Assembly: GCF_900102135.1 (NCBI RefSeq) | Contig: NZ_FMVJ01000007.1 | Location: forward strand, 124,001 to 188,000 | Length of the DNA stretch: 64,000 bases | Reading direction: 5' to 3' | From: Microvirga guangxiensis | GTDB lineage: Bacteria > Pseudomonadota > Alphaproteobacteria > Rhizobiales > Beijerinckiaceae | Part shown: positions 1-8,192 of the stretch, one piece after another | How the letters are laid out: each line of letters starts with the position of its first letter | How positions within the stretch are numbered: position 1 is the first letter of the stretch | Notes under the pieces: generated by a model | Databases searched by the model: none | What the model was told of the DNA's origin: nothing | What the model saw: the letters and a program-made list of their open reading frames with translations, nothing else | Position numbers and translations under genes: made by a program

Positions 1-2
1 CC

Positions 3-68
3 GAGGAGGGCATCGGCATTCCCGTGTCGCTGAATGGATTCGCGGCCGGTTACGATGCGCTTCCGTAA
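3..68 (+). CDS. C-terminal end of an IalB-like (invasion-associated locus B) protein, partial
   Basis: Reading from base 3 gives 21 residues ending PVSLNGFAAGYDALP and a TAA stop at 66-68. This resembles the C-terminus of IalB-family periplasmic proteins, which end in a 'PVSLKGF.A.FDAL' type motif. Only the tail is in the window, so the family call rests on a short match. It runs in the same direction as the lipoprotein gene 29 bases downstream. Confidence 0.5.
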   Translation, partial: EEGIGIPVSLNGFAAGYDALP

Positions 69-97
69 GGGCTTAAAGAAGCAAGCCGGGGGATTCG

Positions 98-679
98 ATG
101 GCTAAGGGTTTGAGTGCGAAGGCCGGTGCGGCGCTGACGGTTCTGGCCGTGTCGGTTCTGGCCGGATGCGCCGGGTCCGGCGAGAGCGGCGGCATGGGCA
201 TCGGCGAGATGCTGCTGACGGGCGGCGCCACGCTTCCTCCGGTCCAGGCCACGCCCACGAGCGACGTATACTGCCCGCCGGTGACGGTCTTCGAGGGCGG
301 GTCCGCCATTCAGGGCTATGCCGGCGGCCGCGCCGGCGACGCATCGGCCCTGCGGAGCCAGATCGCCATCAGCAACCTTGCCCGCGAATGCGTCGGCCAG
401 CCTGACGGCTCCACCCTGGTGAAGGTGGGTGTGGAAGCCCGCGCGCTCCTGGGCGCAGGAGGCGGAGCAGGGCGCTACAACGTCCCGGTCCAGATCGTGG
501 TGAAGAGCCGCTCGGGCGTGATCGCCAACCGCAGCCGCAGCGCCGTGGCGGCCATTCCGGCCGGAAGCGCGCAGACGACCGTCACCGTGGTCGAGGACAA
601 CATCCTGGTGCCTGCAAGCCAAGCCAACGATTTCGAGATCGAAGTGGGTCTTGGAGGCCGGGCCGGACGCCGGGGCTAG
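98..679 (+). CDS. Hypothetical outer-membrane/periplasmic lipoprotein
   Basis: 193 aa. The N-terminus is a type II signal peptide: a basic start (MAKGLSAK), a hydrophobic stretch and lipobox LAGC with the acylated Cys near residue 25, followed by a Gly/Ser-rich linker. No Asp follows the Cys, which fits outer-membrane sorting. The mature part has two further Cys residues, near residues 55 and 100, which could form a disulfide, and a beta-rich pattern. I do not recognise a domain. A GGGGG ribosome-binding sequence lies just before the ATG, and a strong rho-independent terminator follows the stop by 25 bases, so this may be the last gene of a transcript. The C-terminus is Gly/Arg-rich. Confidence 0.8.
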   Translation: MAKGLSAKAGAALTVLAVSVLAGCAGSGESGGMGIGEMLLTGGATLPPVQATPTSDVYCPPVTVFEGGSAIQGYAGGRAGDASALRSQIAISNLARECVGQPDGSTLVKVGVEARALLGAGGGAGRYNVPVQIVVKSRSGVIANRSRSAVAAIPAGSAQTTVTVVEDNILVPASQANDFEIEVGLGGRAGRRG

Positions 680-704
680 GGCCGACAGAAAACCGTTTTC
701 AGAT

Positions 705-729
705 AAAGGCCCGGTCTCGCCGGGCCTTT
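705..729 (+). terminator. Rho-independent terminator after the lipoprotein gene
   Basis: A perfect 10-bp stem AAAGGCCCGG / CCGGGCCTTT (705-714 with 720-729) with loop TCTCG and a T-run built into the 3' arm. It lies between the end of the plus-strand lipoprotein gene and the end of the convergent minus-strand CBS-domain gene. Confidence 0.85.
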
Positions 730-855
730 CGCTTATGGGGACGTCTTCCGACGACCTACAAGGGGTCGGTCACAGCTCATATGGAAGTCGGATAAGCGCG
801 AAACGATCGGCGCTGGATCGCCGACCGCCAGGCAATGCCTTTACCAAGGCTGACC

Positions 856-2160
856 TCAGGAGAGGGTGGGTGAGCCCACTCTCTGGTTCAGGGGCATGGC
901 GAGCACCTTGTCGATCCGGCGCTCGTCCAGGTCGATCACCTCCAGGCGCCATCCGAGCACGTCGACGGACTCGCCCGTGTTCGGCAGGCGCTGCAATTCG
1001 CTGATCACCAGCCCGCCGACCGTATGATAGCTGCGCGGCTCGGGAAGGGTGATCCCGAGGACATCCGCCATTTCATCGACGGGCATGGAGCCCGCGAGCA
1101 GCCAGGAGCCGTCCTCGCGGCGGACGGCGTCGGGCTCCGGCGCCTCGCCGTCGGAACGGAAGGCTCCGACGATGGCCTCCAGCGCGTCGGCCGGGGTCAC
1201 GACACCTTCGAAATGCCCGTACTCGTCATGGACGAGCGCCATGGGCACCTCCGAGTCGCGCAAGGTCGCCAGCGCGTCCAAGGCGTAGAGAGTGTCCGGG
1301 ATCACCGGCGCGCTCTGAACCTGGCTTCGGATGTCCAGGGGCTGGCCCGACAGCAGGGCCGCCAGAAGCGCGCGCGACTGGACCACGCCGATGATGTTGT
1401 CCGGCGAGCCATCGCTGACCGGCAGGCGAGAGTGAGGGGTCTCCAGCAGGAGGGCGCGGATGGTCTCCGCATCGTCCTCGACATCGATCCAGTCCACATC
1501 CGTGCGCGGGGTCATGAGGCCGCGGACCGTCCGGTCGCCGAGGCGCAGGACGCCGGAGATCATGCGCCGTTCCTGCTCCTCGATCACGCCTGCGCTCTCG
1601 GCCTCGCCGACGAGCATCTTGATCTCCTCTTCGGTCACGGTCGTTTCATCGCCCGAGGGCGTGCCGAAAAGGCCGAAGATCAGGCGCGTCGAGGCATTGA
1701 GGAGCCACACGGCGGGCGCGGCGACCTTCGAGAGCACCAGCATGATCGGAGCCATCGTGCAGGCGATGCCTTCCGGATGACGCAGGGCAAGCTGCTTGGG
1801 CACCAGCTCGCCGATGACGATGGAGAGATAGGTGATGACGCTGATGACGATGCCGAAGCCGAGCGGGTCCGCCGCTCGTTCCGGCATGCCTTGATCCATG
1901 AGGATTTGCGACAGGCGGTCGCCGAGAGCCGCGCCCGAGAAGGCGCCGGCCAGGATGCCGACGAGGGTGATGCCGATCTGGACCGTGGAGAGGAAGCGCC
2001 CCGAATCCTCCATGAGGGTCAGGGCGGTGCTGGCGCCGGAGCGTCCCTGTTCCGCCATGGCCTTGAGGCGGGGCCTGCGTGCGGACACGATAGCGAGTTC
2101 TGAAAGCGCGAAAACGCCGTTCAGGGCGACGAGAGCAAGAGCGATGACCAGTTCGAGCAA
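856..2160 (-). CDS. Hemolysin-family/CNNM-type membrane protein with CBS pair and CorC/HlyC domain
   Basis: 434 aa. Residues 1 to about 190 form a DUF21/CNNM transmembrane domain of 3-4 hydrophobic helices (the first is LVIALALVALNGVFALSELA). Residues about 205-330 carry a tandem CBS pair (begins around LMTPRTDVDWI). Residues about 345-420 are the CorC_HlyC transporter-associated domain. Members of this family (YfjD/YtfL/TlyC-like) are linked to Mg2+/Co2+ or sodium-coupled Mg2+ efflux and are misnamed hemolysins; the transported ion cannot be read from sequence. The start codon is TTG: a TGA lies in frame nine codons upstream and no ATG or GTG lies between. No good Shine-Dalgarno is visible. 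Confidence 0.88.
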   Translation of the reverse strand: MLELVIALALVALNGVFALSELAIVSARRPRLKAMAEQGRSGASTALTLMEDSGRFLSTVQIGITLVGILAGAFSGAALGDRLSQILMDQGMPERAADPLGFGIVISVITYLSIVIGELVPKQLALRHPEGIACTMAPIMLVLSKVAAPAVWLLNASTRLIFGLFGTPSGDETTVTEEEIKMLVGEAESAGVIEEQERRMISGVLRLGDRTVRGLMTPRTDVDWIDVEDDAETIRALLLETPHSRLPVSDGSPDNIIGVVQSRALLAALLSGQPLDIRSQVQSAPVIPDTLYALDALATLRDSEVPMALVHDEYGHFEGVVTPADALEAIVGAFRSDGEAPEPDAVRREDGSWLLAGSMPVDEMADVLGITLPEPRSYHTVGGLVISELQRLPNTGESVDVLGWRLEVIDLDERRIDKVLAMPLNQRVGSPTLS

Positions 2161-2336
2161 CGATGTCAGGAGCTGCCGACCGGATCAGGCCGCGCTTTCC
2201 CCCTTCTGTGGATGATGCCCTAACATGGGGGTTCGAAGCGCTGCCGTCAATTAAGACGGGGAGATGAGAGTTGCGGCACCCTGTTTTGTTGACAGGATCA
2301 TATTTCCTCTTCAGAGCTTATGTCAGCCGATGATCC

Positions 2337-2527
2337 CCGCGGAAGAGACCGGGCCACACGCCCGGCGCCGAAGGCGCAACCGCCCCGGAAACGCTCAGGC
2401 CAAAGGACCGCGAGGGAGCTGGCACTCTGGAAAGCGGCGATGCTTGTAAGGGGCATCGCCCACCGACGGGCGTAACCTGCCGCAAAAGCGGATCAGGGAA
2501 ATCTCTCAGGTCTCGTGACAGAGGGGG
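2337..2527 (+). promoter_or_regulatory. Tandem glycine riboswitch (gcvT leader)
   Basis: The leader has the hallmarks of the two-aptamer glycine riboswitch. Aptamer 1 runs from GGAAGAGACC (2341) through GCGCCGAAGGCGCAA (2365-2379), GGAAACGCTCAGGCCAAAGG (2388-2407) and CACTCTGGAAAG (2423-2434). Aptamer 2 runs from about 2440 through CACCGACGGGCGTAA (2461-2475), GGGAAATCTCTCAGG (2496-2510) and CGTGACAGAGGGGGC (2514-2528). Glycine binding switches on glycine cleavage genes in most bacteria. The gcvT ATG is only 54 bases downstream, so the expression platform must lie in 2528-2581, where GAGGG (2571-2575) is the ribosome-binding site. I see no T-tract terminator there, so translational control is likelier (inference). 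A possible -35 box TTGACA sits at 2289-2294 without a convincing -10. Bases 2161-2288 show nothing else. Confidence 0.93.
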
Positions 2528-2581
2528 CGCACAGCAACGGGCCGAAAGGCTCGATGAAACGCGCACCTTTGAGGGAACACG

Positions 2582-3730
2582 ATGGCCGAGACAGCGCACA
2601 GCGATCAGCCGCTTCTGAATACGCCGCTCCATGCCGAGCATGTGGCGCTCGGTGCCCGCATGGTGCCGTTTGCCGGTTACAACATGCCGGTGCAGTACCC
2701 CACCGGCATCATGACCGAGCACAACTGGACCCGCGAGCATGCGGGCCTGTTCGATGTCTCCCATATGGGCCAGGCATTCCTCGTGGCCGACGACAAGAGC
2801 CATGAGACCGCAGCCAAGGCGCTCGAGGCCCTTGTTCCCGCCGATGTGCTGAACCTCAAGCCGAACCAGCAGCGCTATTCGCAGCTGCTCGACGAGAACG
2901 GCGGCATCCTCGACGACCTCATGGTCACCCGCGTGGGCGCTCCCGGCCACGAGGGCTGGCTCTATCTCGTCGTCAACGCTTCCATGAAGGAGCAGGACTA
3001 CGCGCATATCCAGGCGCGCCTGCCGCAGGGCGTGAGCCTGAACCGAAAGGACGACCTCGCGCTGATGGCGCTGCAGGGTCCGTCAGCCGCTGCCGTGCTC
3101 GGCAAGCTCTCGCCCGAGGCTGCGGATATCCCTTTCATGATGTCCGCCGACGTGCAGATCGACGGCATCTGGTGCCACGTTTCCCGCTCCGGCTACACCG
3201 GCGAGGACGGCTACGAGATTTCCTGCAAGGCAGGCGACGCGACAAAACTCTGGAACACGCTGCTCGCTGATCCTGAAGTGAAGCCCATCGGCCTCGGTGC
3301 GCGCGATTCCTTGCGCCTCGAAGCGGGCCTGTGCCTCTACGGCCACGATATCGACACCACCACATCGCCGATCGAAGCCGGCCTCAACTGGTCCATCCAG
3401 AAGCGCCGCCGCGAGGAGGGAGGCTTCCCGGGCGCCGCGCGCATTCAGCGCGAGGTGAAGGAAGGCGCTGCCCGCGTGCGCATCGGCATTCTGCCGGAAG
3501 GCCGCGCTCCCGCTCGCGAGGGCACCGTGATCACCACGCCCGACGGACGCGAGGTCGGCATCGTCACTTCCGGCGGCTTCGGCCCCACCGTCAATGGTCC
3601 CATCGCCATGGGCTACGTGTCGAAGGATGTTTCCGCCATCGGCACCGATCTTCATCTCGTCGTTCGCGGCAAGCCGCTGCCTGCCAAGGTCGCCGCCATG
3701 CCGTTCGTACCGCATCGCTACAAGCGCTAA
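2582..3730 (+). CDS. gcvT: Glycine cleavage system T protein (aminomethyltransferase)
   Basis: 382 aa, the usual length. It transfers the methylene carbon from aminomethyl-lipoyl GcvH to tetrahydrofolate, releasing ammonia. The N-terminal GcvT folate-binding fold contains RMVPFAGYNMPVQYP (near 24-38) and HTREHAGLFDVSHMGQ-like sequence. The conserved LGARDSLRLEAGLCLYGHDID is near residue 240, and a C-terminal GCV_T barrel domain follows. The ATG is preceded by GAGGG at 7-bp spacing. It is the first gene behind the glycine riboswitch and is followed after 18 bases by gcvH. Confidence 0.97.
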   Translation: MAETAHSDQPLLNTPLHAEHVALGARMVPFAGYNMPVQYPTGIMTEHNWTREHAGLFDVSHMGQAFLVADDKSHETAAKALEALVPADVLNLKPNQQRYSQLLDENGGILDDLMVTRVGAPGHEGWLYLVVNASMKEQDYAHIQARLPQGVSLNRKDDLALMALQGPSAAAVLGKLSPEAADIPFMMSADVQIDGIWCHVSRSGYTGEDGYEISCKAGDATKLWNTLLADPEVKPIGLGARDSLRLEAGLCLYGHDIDTTTSPIEAGLNWSIQKRRREEGGFPGAARIQREVKEGAARVRIGILPEGRAPAREGTVITTPDGREVGIVTSGGFGPTVNGPIAMGYVSKDVSAIGTDLHLVVRGKPLPAKVAAMPFVPHRYKR

Positions 3731-3748
3731 TCCCAGGGGAGAACAACA

Positions 3749-4123
3749 ATGACCACGCGTTACACCAAGGATCACGAATACATCCGCGTCGAAGGCGACG
3801 CCGGCATCGTCGGCATTTCCGATTTCGCTCAGGGCCAGCTCGGCGACGTCGTTTTCGTGGAGCTGCCGAGCGTCGGCAAAACGCTCAACAAGGGCGATGA
3901 AGCCGCCGTCGTCGAGAGCGTGAAGGCCGCAAGCGAAGTCTACGCTCCGGTTTCCGGCGAAGTCGTCGAGGTCAACAGCGATCTCGAAGCCACGCCCGGC
4001 ACCGTGAACGAGGACCCCGCCGGTCGCGGCTGGTTCCTGAAGATCCGCCTCACGAACCCAAGCGAGCTCGACGGTCTGCTGACCGAGGAGCAGTACCAGG
4101 AATTCGTGAAGTCGATTTCGTAA
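3749..4123 (+). CDS. gcvH: Glycine cleavage system H protein (lipoyl carrier)
   Basis: 124 aa. A lipoylated shuttle protein that carries the aminomethyl group between GcvP, GcvT and the L protein. The lipoyl attachment site is Lys59 in ESVKAAS, followed by EVYAPVSGEVVEVN, the classic H-protein hairpin. The C-terminus (WFLKIRL...LLTEEQYQEFVKS) is typical. A GGGGAG ribosome-binding site lies 8 bases before the ATG. It sits 18 bases after gcvT and is surely co-transcribed. Confidence 0.97.
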   Translation: MTTRYTKDHEYIRVEGDAGIVGISDFAQGQLGDVVFVELPSVGKTLNKGDEAAVVESVKAASEVYAPVSGEVVEVNSDLEATPGTVNEDPAGRGWFLKIRLTNPSELDGLLTEEQYQEFVKSIS

Positions 4124-4145
4124 TCGAGAGCGTCACGAAACTCTG

Positions 4146-4253
4146 CCTCATCCTGAGGAGCCGCGTGAGCGGCGTCTCGAAGGAGGATTCAGAGAGCACT
4201 GGAGACGCCTCGCCCTTCGAGACGGACCTGACGGTCCTCCTCAGGGTGAGGCT
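4146..4253. repeat. Dispersed palindromic repeat, CCTCATCCTGAGGAG family (copy 1)
   Basis: Inverted arms CCTCATCCTGAGGAG ... TCTCGAAGGA and CCTTCGAGAC ... CTCCTCAGGGTGAGG face each other across a short centre, so the whole element can fold as one long hairpin. Related copies occur at 24043-24143 and, as a half element, at 28468-28520. It lies inside the gcv operon between gcvH and the osmC-like gene. Confidence 0.8.
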
Positions 4254-4282
4254 TCGTGGAGAACGAAAAGTCGGGCAAGGCC

Positions 4283-4753
4283 ATGGCACACGAATACACG
4301 GCCACAGTGGTTTGGACGCGCGGGGAAGGCGAGGCTTTCTCCGACAACAAGTACAAGCGTGGCCACCGTTGGTCGTTCGACGGCGGCATCGAGGTTCAGG
4401 CGTCGCCGTCACCGCTCGTGGTGCCCTTGCCGTATTCCCGCGAGGATGCTGTCGACCCGGAGGAAGCGTTCGTGGCATCCATATCGAGCTGCCACATGCT
4501 CACCTTCCTTCACATCGCCGCCAAAAGGCGCCTCGTCATCGACCGTTACGAGGACAAGGCGCTCGGTGTGATGACGAAGAACGAGAACGGGAAATTCTAC
4601 GTCTCGAAAGTGACGCTCAACCCCGAAATCGCGTTCTCCGGCGACCAGATTCCGACGCCCGAGCAGATCGCCGACATGCATCACCTCGCTCACAAGGAAT
4701 GCTTCATCGCCAATTCCGTGGTCACGGAAATCGTGGTGGCGGGCATCCCGTGA
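4283..4753 (+). CDS. OsmC/Ohr-family protein
   Basis: 156 aa from the ATG at 4283. OsmC-family proteins reduce organic hydroperoxides with two Cys residues; here Cys70 (in SISSCHMLTFL) and Cys140 (in HKECFIANS) occupy those places. The typical ...EYTATVVWTRG N-terminus and SFDGG strand are present. A GTG at 4256 would add nine codons, but it lies at the edge of the palindromic repeat. The ATG matches where relatives usually begin, so I chose it. The gene lies within the gcv operon between gcvH and gcvPA, which is not part of the core pathway. It may be a passenger or may link oxidative stress with lipoate thiol chemistry (inference). Confidence 0.88.
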   Translation: MAHEYTATVVWTRGEGEAFSDNKYKRGHRWSFDGGIEVQASPSPLVVPLPYSREDAVDPEEAFVASISSCHMLTFLHIAAKRRLVIDRYEDKALGVMTKNENGKFYVSKVTLNPEIAFSGDQIPTPEQIADMHHLAHKECFIANSVVTEIVVAGIP

Positions 4754-4786
4754 CAGCATGAGCATCCGGCGAACCATCATATCTAT

Positions 4787-4894
4787 CCCCCTCCCCCTTG
4801 TGGGGAGGGGCTAGGGGTGGGGGTGTGAGCGCTACATTCTGAGATGTTGGCGCTGACACCCCCACCTCCCACTCCTCCCCACAAGGGGGAGGAG
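4787..4894. repeat. Dispersed palindromic repeat, CTCCCCCTTGTGGGGAG family (copy 1)
   Basis: Arms CCTCCCCCTTGTGGGGAGGGG (4790 onward) and CTCCTCCCCACAAGGGGGAGG enclose mirrored GGGGTGGGGGTG / ACACCCCCACCTCC tracts and a GC-rich centre. The element is one large inverted repeat of about 108 bp. Relatives lie at 26323-26594, 31148-31421, 42439-42547 and 50223-50326. It separates the osmC-like gene from gcvPA. Confidence 0.85.
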
Positions 4895-4970
4895 AGCCCG
4901 TTGCGCCTCTCCTGCCTGCTTCTGCACAAGGGGAGAAATTCGTGAGACACGCTAGCAAGGTTTTTAGCCG

Positions 4971-6311
4971 ATGCGTTATTTGCCTCTTTCCGACACCGAT
5001 CGCAGCGAGATGCTCGCGCGCATCGGCGTCAAAACGGTGGACGAACTGTTCGCCGATGTGCCGAAGAACCTGCTCCTGAAGGAGCCGGTCGACCTGCCGC
5101 GCCGCAAGGGCGAATTGGAGGTGGAGCGCATCCTCTCCCGCATGTCGTCCAAGAATGTGCCGGCATCCTCCGTGCCGTTCTTCGTGGGCGCTGGCGCTTA
5201 CAAGCACCACGTTCCGGCGACCGTCGATCACCTGATCCAGCGTTCCGAGTTCCTCACGAGCTACACGCCGTATCAGCCCGAGATCGCACAGGGCACGCTG
5301 CAATATCTCTTCGAGTTTCAGACGCAGGTCGCCGCTCTCACCGGCATGGAAGTGGCGAACGCCTCCATGTATGACGGCTCGACCGGCACGGGCGAGGCGG
5401 TGCTCATGGCGCACCGCGTCACCAAGCGCCGCAAGGCCGTGCTCTCCGGCGGCCTGCATCCGCATTACGCTGAAGTGGTGCGCACGCTCTCCGACATGGC
5501 GAGCGATCAGGTCGTCACCATGCAGCCGGACGTGGCGGGCTCCGAGGACATTCTCTCGCAGATCGACGACACGACGTCCTGCGTCGTCGTGCAGTCGCCG
5601 GACGTGTTCGGTAATGTGCGCGACCTGAAGCCGATCGCCGAGAAGGCGCACAAGCATGGCGCGCTGCTGATCGCCGTGTTCACGGAAGTCGTGACGCTCG
5701 GCCTCATGGCGTCGCCGGGCAGCCAGGGCGCCGACATCGTGGTCGGCGAGGGCCAGTCCATCGGCAACGCGCTGAACTTCGGCGGACCTTATGTGGGTCT
5801 TTTCGCCACGCAGTCCAAGTTCATCCGCCAGATGCCGGGCCGCCTCTGCGGCGAGACGGTGGATGCGGACGGCAATCGCGGTTTCGTGCTCACGCTCTCG
5901 ACGCGCGAGCAGCATATCCGCCGCGACAAGGCGACCTCGAACATCTGCACGAATTCGGGCCTCTGCGCGCTGGCCTTCACCATTCACATGACGCTGCTCG
6001 GCGAAACGGGCCTGAAGCGTCTTGCCCGCGTGAACCATGCGAATGCGATCAAGCTCGCCGACCAATTGGCTGGCGTGAAGGGCGTCGAGGTTCTCAACAA
6101 GACGTTCTTCAACGAGTTCACCGTGAAGCTGGCAAAGCCTGCGGCTGAAGTGGTCGAAGCGCTTGCCAAGAAGGGCGTGCTCGCGGGCGTGCCTGTGTCG
6201 CGCCTGCTGCCCGGCGCCGGCCTCGACAATCTGCTGCTCGTCGCTTCCACCGAAGTGAACACCGATGATGACCGTGCGGCCTTCTGTGCCGCCTTGAAGG
6301 AGGTTCTGTGA
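4971..6311 (+). CDS. gcvPA: Glycine dehydrogenase (decarboxylating) subunit 1
   Basis: 446 aa, the length of the split GcvP subunit 1. With GcvPB it forms the P protein, which decarboxylates glycine with PLP and loads the aminomethyl group onto GcvH. The N-terminus [19 protein letters not shown] and the internal [13 protein letters not shown] and [14 protein letters not shown] motifs are diagnostic. The stop codon overlaps the gcvPB start (GTGATG), implying translational coupling. In many proteobacteria GcvP is a single chain, so the split form is a useful lineage marker. Confidence 0.96.
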   Translation: MRYLPLSDTDRSEMLARIGVKTVDELFADVPKNLLLKEPVDLPRRKGELEVERILSRMSSKNVPASSVPFFVGAGAYKHHVPATVDHLIQRSEFLTSYTPYQPEIAQGTLQYLFEFQTQVAALTGMEVANASMYDGSTGTGEAVLMAHRVTKRRKAVLSGGLHPHYAEVVRTLSDMASDQVVTMQPDVAGSEDILSQIDDTTSCVVVQSPDVFGNVRDLKPIAEKAHKHGALLIAVFTEVVTLGLMASPGSQGADIVVGEGQSIGNALNFGGPYVGLFATQSKFIRQMPGRLCGETVDADGNRGFVLTLSTREQHIRRDKATSNICTNSGLCALAFTIHMTLLGETGLKRLARVNHANAIKLADQLAGVKGVEVLNKTFFNEFTVKLAKPAAEVVEALAKKGVLAGVPVSRLLPGAGLDNLLLVASTEVNTDDDRAAFCAALKEVL

Positions 6312-7879
6312 TGTTGAACCGCCAGGGACGTCCCACCCAAGCCGGTCAGGCCGGCACCACCGAGCATCCGACCTTCACCGGCAACAAGGCGCTGGCGCAG
6401 GTCGAGCCGCTGCTCTTCGAGATCGGCCGCTACGACACGACCGGCGTCGACATCGACGAGCCGGAGGATTTCCAGCCGCGTCTCGGCGGCCTGGAGCGCA
6501 AGGAGGCCATCGGTCTTCCGGGTCTCTCCGAGCCCGAGACCATGCGCCATTACGTGCGCCTGTCTCAGATGAACTACGGCATCGACACTGGCCTGTTCCC
6601 GCTGGGCTCTTGCACGATGAAGCACAATGCGCGCCTCAACGAGCGCATGGCGCGTCTGCCGGGCTTCTCCGACGTGCATCCGCTGCAGCCGATTTCCACC
6701 GTGCAGGGCGCGCTCGAACTCATGAACGAGCTCGGCCGCTATCTCGTCACGCTCACCAACATGACGTCCGTCGCGCTCTCGCCGAAGGCCGGCGCGCATG
6801 GCGAACTGTGCGGCATGATGGCGATCAAGGCCGCCATCGAGGCCAAGGGCGAGGGCAAAACCCGCAACGTGGTGCTCGTGCCCGATTCCGCGCACGGCAC
6901 GAACCCGGCGACTGCAGCCCTCATCGGATTCGTGGTGAAGCCGGTTCCGGCCCGCGAGGACGGCTGGGTGCATGTGGAGGACGTGAAGGAGCGTCTCGGT
7001 CCGGATGTGGCCGCGATCATGCTCACGAACCCCAACACCTGCGGCCTCTTCGAGCCGCAGGTCGCTGAGATCGCGAAGGCGATTCATGATGCGGGTGCCT
7101 ACTTCTACTGCGACGGCGCGAACTTCAATGCCATCGTCGGCAAGGCGAAGCCGGGCGATCTCGGCGTCGATGCCATGCACATCAACCTGCACAAGACCTT
7201 CTCGACGCCGCATGGCGGCGGCGGCCCGGGCTCCGGCCCGGTGGTGCTCTCCGAGCGTCTTGCGCCTTACGCGCCGGTTCCGTTCGTGCGCGTGGGCAAG
7301 GACGGCTTCGAGCTGGTTGAGGAAGCGGCCGACGCTGCCGAGAAGCCTTTCGGCCGCATGACCGCCTTCCATGGCCAGATGGGCATGTATGTGCGCGCTC
7401 TGTCCTACATGCTCTCGCATGGTTCGGACGGGATGAAGCAGGCGTCAGAGGACGCCGTGCTCAACGCCAACTACATCCGCGCCGGACTCTCCGACCTCAT
7501 GTCGCTGCCGTTCGGCAACAAGCCGTGCATGCACGAGGTGCTGTTCGACGATGCGTGGCTGAAGGACACGGGCGTGACCACCCTCGACGTGGCGAAGGCC
7601 ATGATCGACGAGGGCTATCACCCGATGACCATGTACTTCCCGCTGGTGGTGCATGGCGCGATGCTGATCGAGCCGACGGAGTCCGAATCGAAGTCGTCCC
7701 TTGATCTCTTCGTCGCGACGCTGCGCGATCTCGCCATGGCGGCCAAGAACGGCGACACGGAACGCTTCACAGGCGCTCCCTACCACGCCCCACGCCGCCG
7801 CCTCGACGAAACCCGCGCGGCCCGCAACCCGATCCTCAAATGGACAAAGCCGGCTCCGGTCGCGGAAGCGGCTGAGTAA
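6311..7879 (+). CDS. gcvPB: Glycine dehydrogenase (decarboxylating) subunit 2
   Basis: 522 aa from the ATG at 6311, which overlaps the last base of the gcvPA stop. A GTG at 6308 is also in frame, but relatives begin MLNRQGRPT. This subunit carries the PLP lysine (Lys295, in NLHKTFSTPHGGG) and the glycine-rich loop GGGGPGSGP that follows it. The motif GSCTMKHN for active-site contacts is near residue 98. It is the last gene of the glycine cleavage operon and is followed by a strong terminator. Confidence 0.96.
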   Translation: MLNRQGRPTQAGQAGTTEHPTFTGNKALAQVEPLLFEIGRYDTTGVDIDEPEDFQPRLGGLERKEAIGLPGLSEPETMRHYVRLSQMNYGIDTGLFPLGSCTMKHNARLNERMARLPGFSDVHPLQPISTVQGALELMNELGRYLVTLTNMTSVALSPKAGAHGELCGMMAIKAAIEAKGEGKTRNVVLVPDSAHGTNPATAALIGFVVKPVPAREDGWVHVEDVKERLGPDVAAIMLTNPNTCGLFEPQVAEIAKAIHDAGAYFYCDGANFNAIVGKAKPGDLGVDAMHINLHKTFSTPHGGGGPGSGPVVLSERLAPYAPVPFVRVGKDGFELVEEAADAAEKPFGRMTAFHGQMGMYVRALSYMLSHGSDGMKQASEDAVLNANYIRAGLSDLMSLPFGNKPCMHEVLFDDAWLKDTGVTTLDVAKAMIDEGYHPMTMYFPLVVHGAMLIEPTESESKSSLDLFVATLRDLAMAAKNGDTERFTGAPYHAPRRRLDETRAARNPILKWTKPAPVAEAAE

Positions 7880-7898
7880 AAACGACGCAATTCTCCGG

Positions 7899-7926
7899 AA
7901 ATGCCGCCCCTTCGGGCGGCATTTTT
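7899..7926 (+). terminator. Rho-independent terminator of the gcv operon
   Basis: Stem AATGCCGCCC / GGGCGGCATT (7900-7909 with 7914-7923), loop CTTC, then TTT. It lies 20 bases after the gcvPB stop. Confidence 0.9.
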
Positions 7927-8192
7927 CGTTATGGCCTCAAGGTTGTGACCGATTGGGCACAGCTTGTTAGGGGAAAATTTGCCAAAGTATATACGCACCT
8001 CTCTGTTTGGAGAGGAGGCAAATCAACGGCCCTGAGCTAATGGGGTGTAACGTAACGGCAACTCTATGCGATGCCGGGTTGATGAGGTGAAGCTAGGCTT
8101 TCCCTCATGCGTTGGCACCGCTGGCTAGGGCTATGCCCAACTCCATTTGGCAGGTTGCCCCCGGTCATCGTGGACGGTGAAGACAGAGCGCG
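7927..8192. other. Intergenic region upstream of the acyltransferase pair
   Basis: 266 bases between the gcv terminator and the first acyltransferase gene. It is A+T-richer than its surroundings near 7965-8030 and contains an imperfect hairpin CCTCTCTGTTTGGAGAGG at 7998-8015. I find no coding frame and no convincing promoter pair, although the acyltransferase promoter should lie here. Confidence 0.4.

Noticed and set aside
2264..2449. 61-codon open frame over the glycine riboswitch
   Set aside because: Its bases are fully explained by the first riboswitch aptamer and it has no plausible protein features.
4256..4282. GTG start of the OsmC-like gene
   Set aside because: It lies at the edge of a palindromic repeat and adds residues not found in relatives; the ATG at 4283 fits better.
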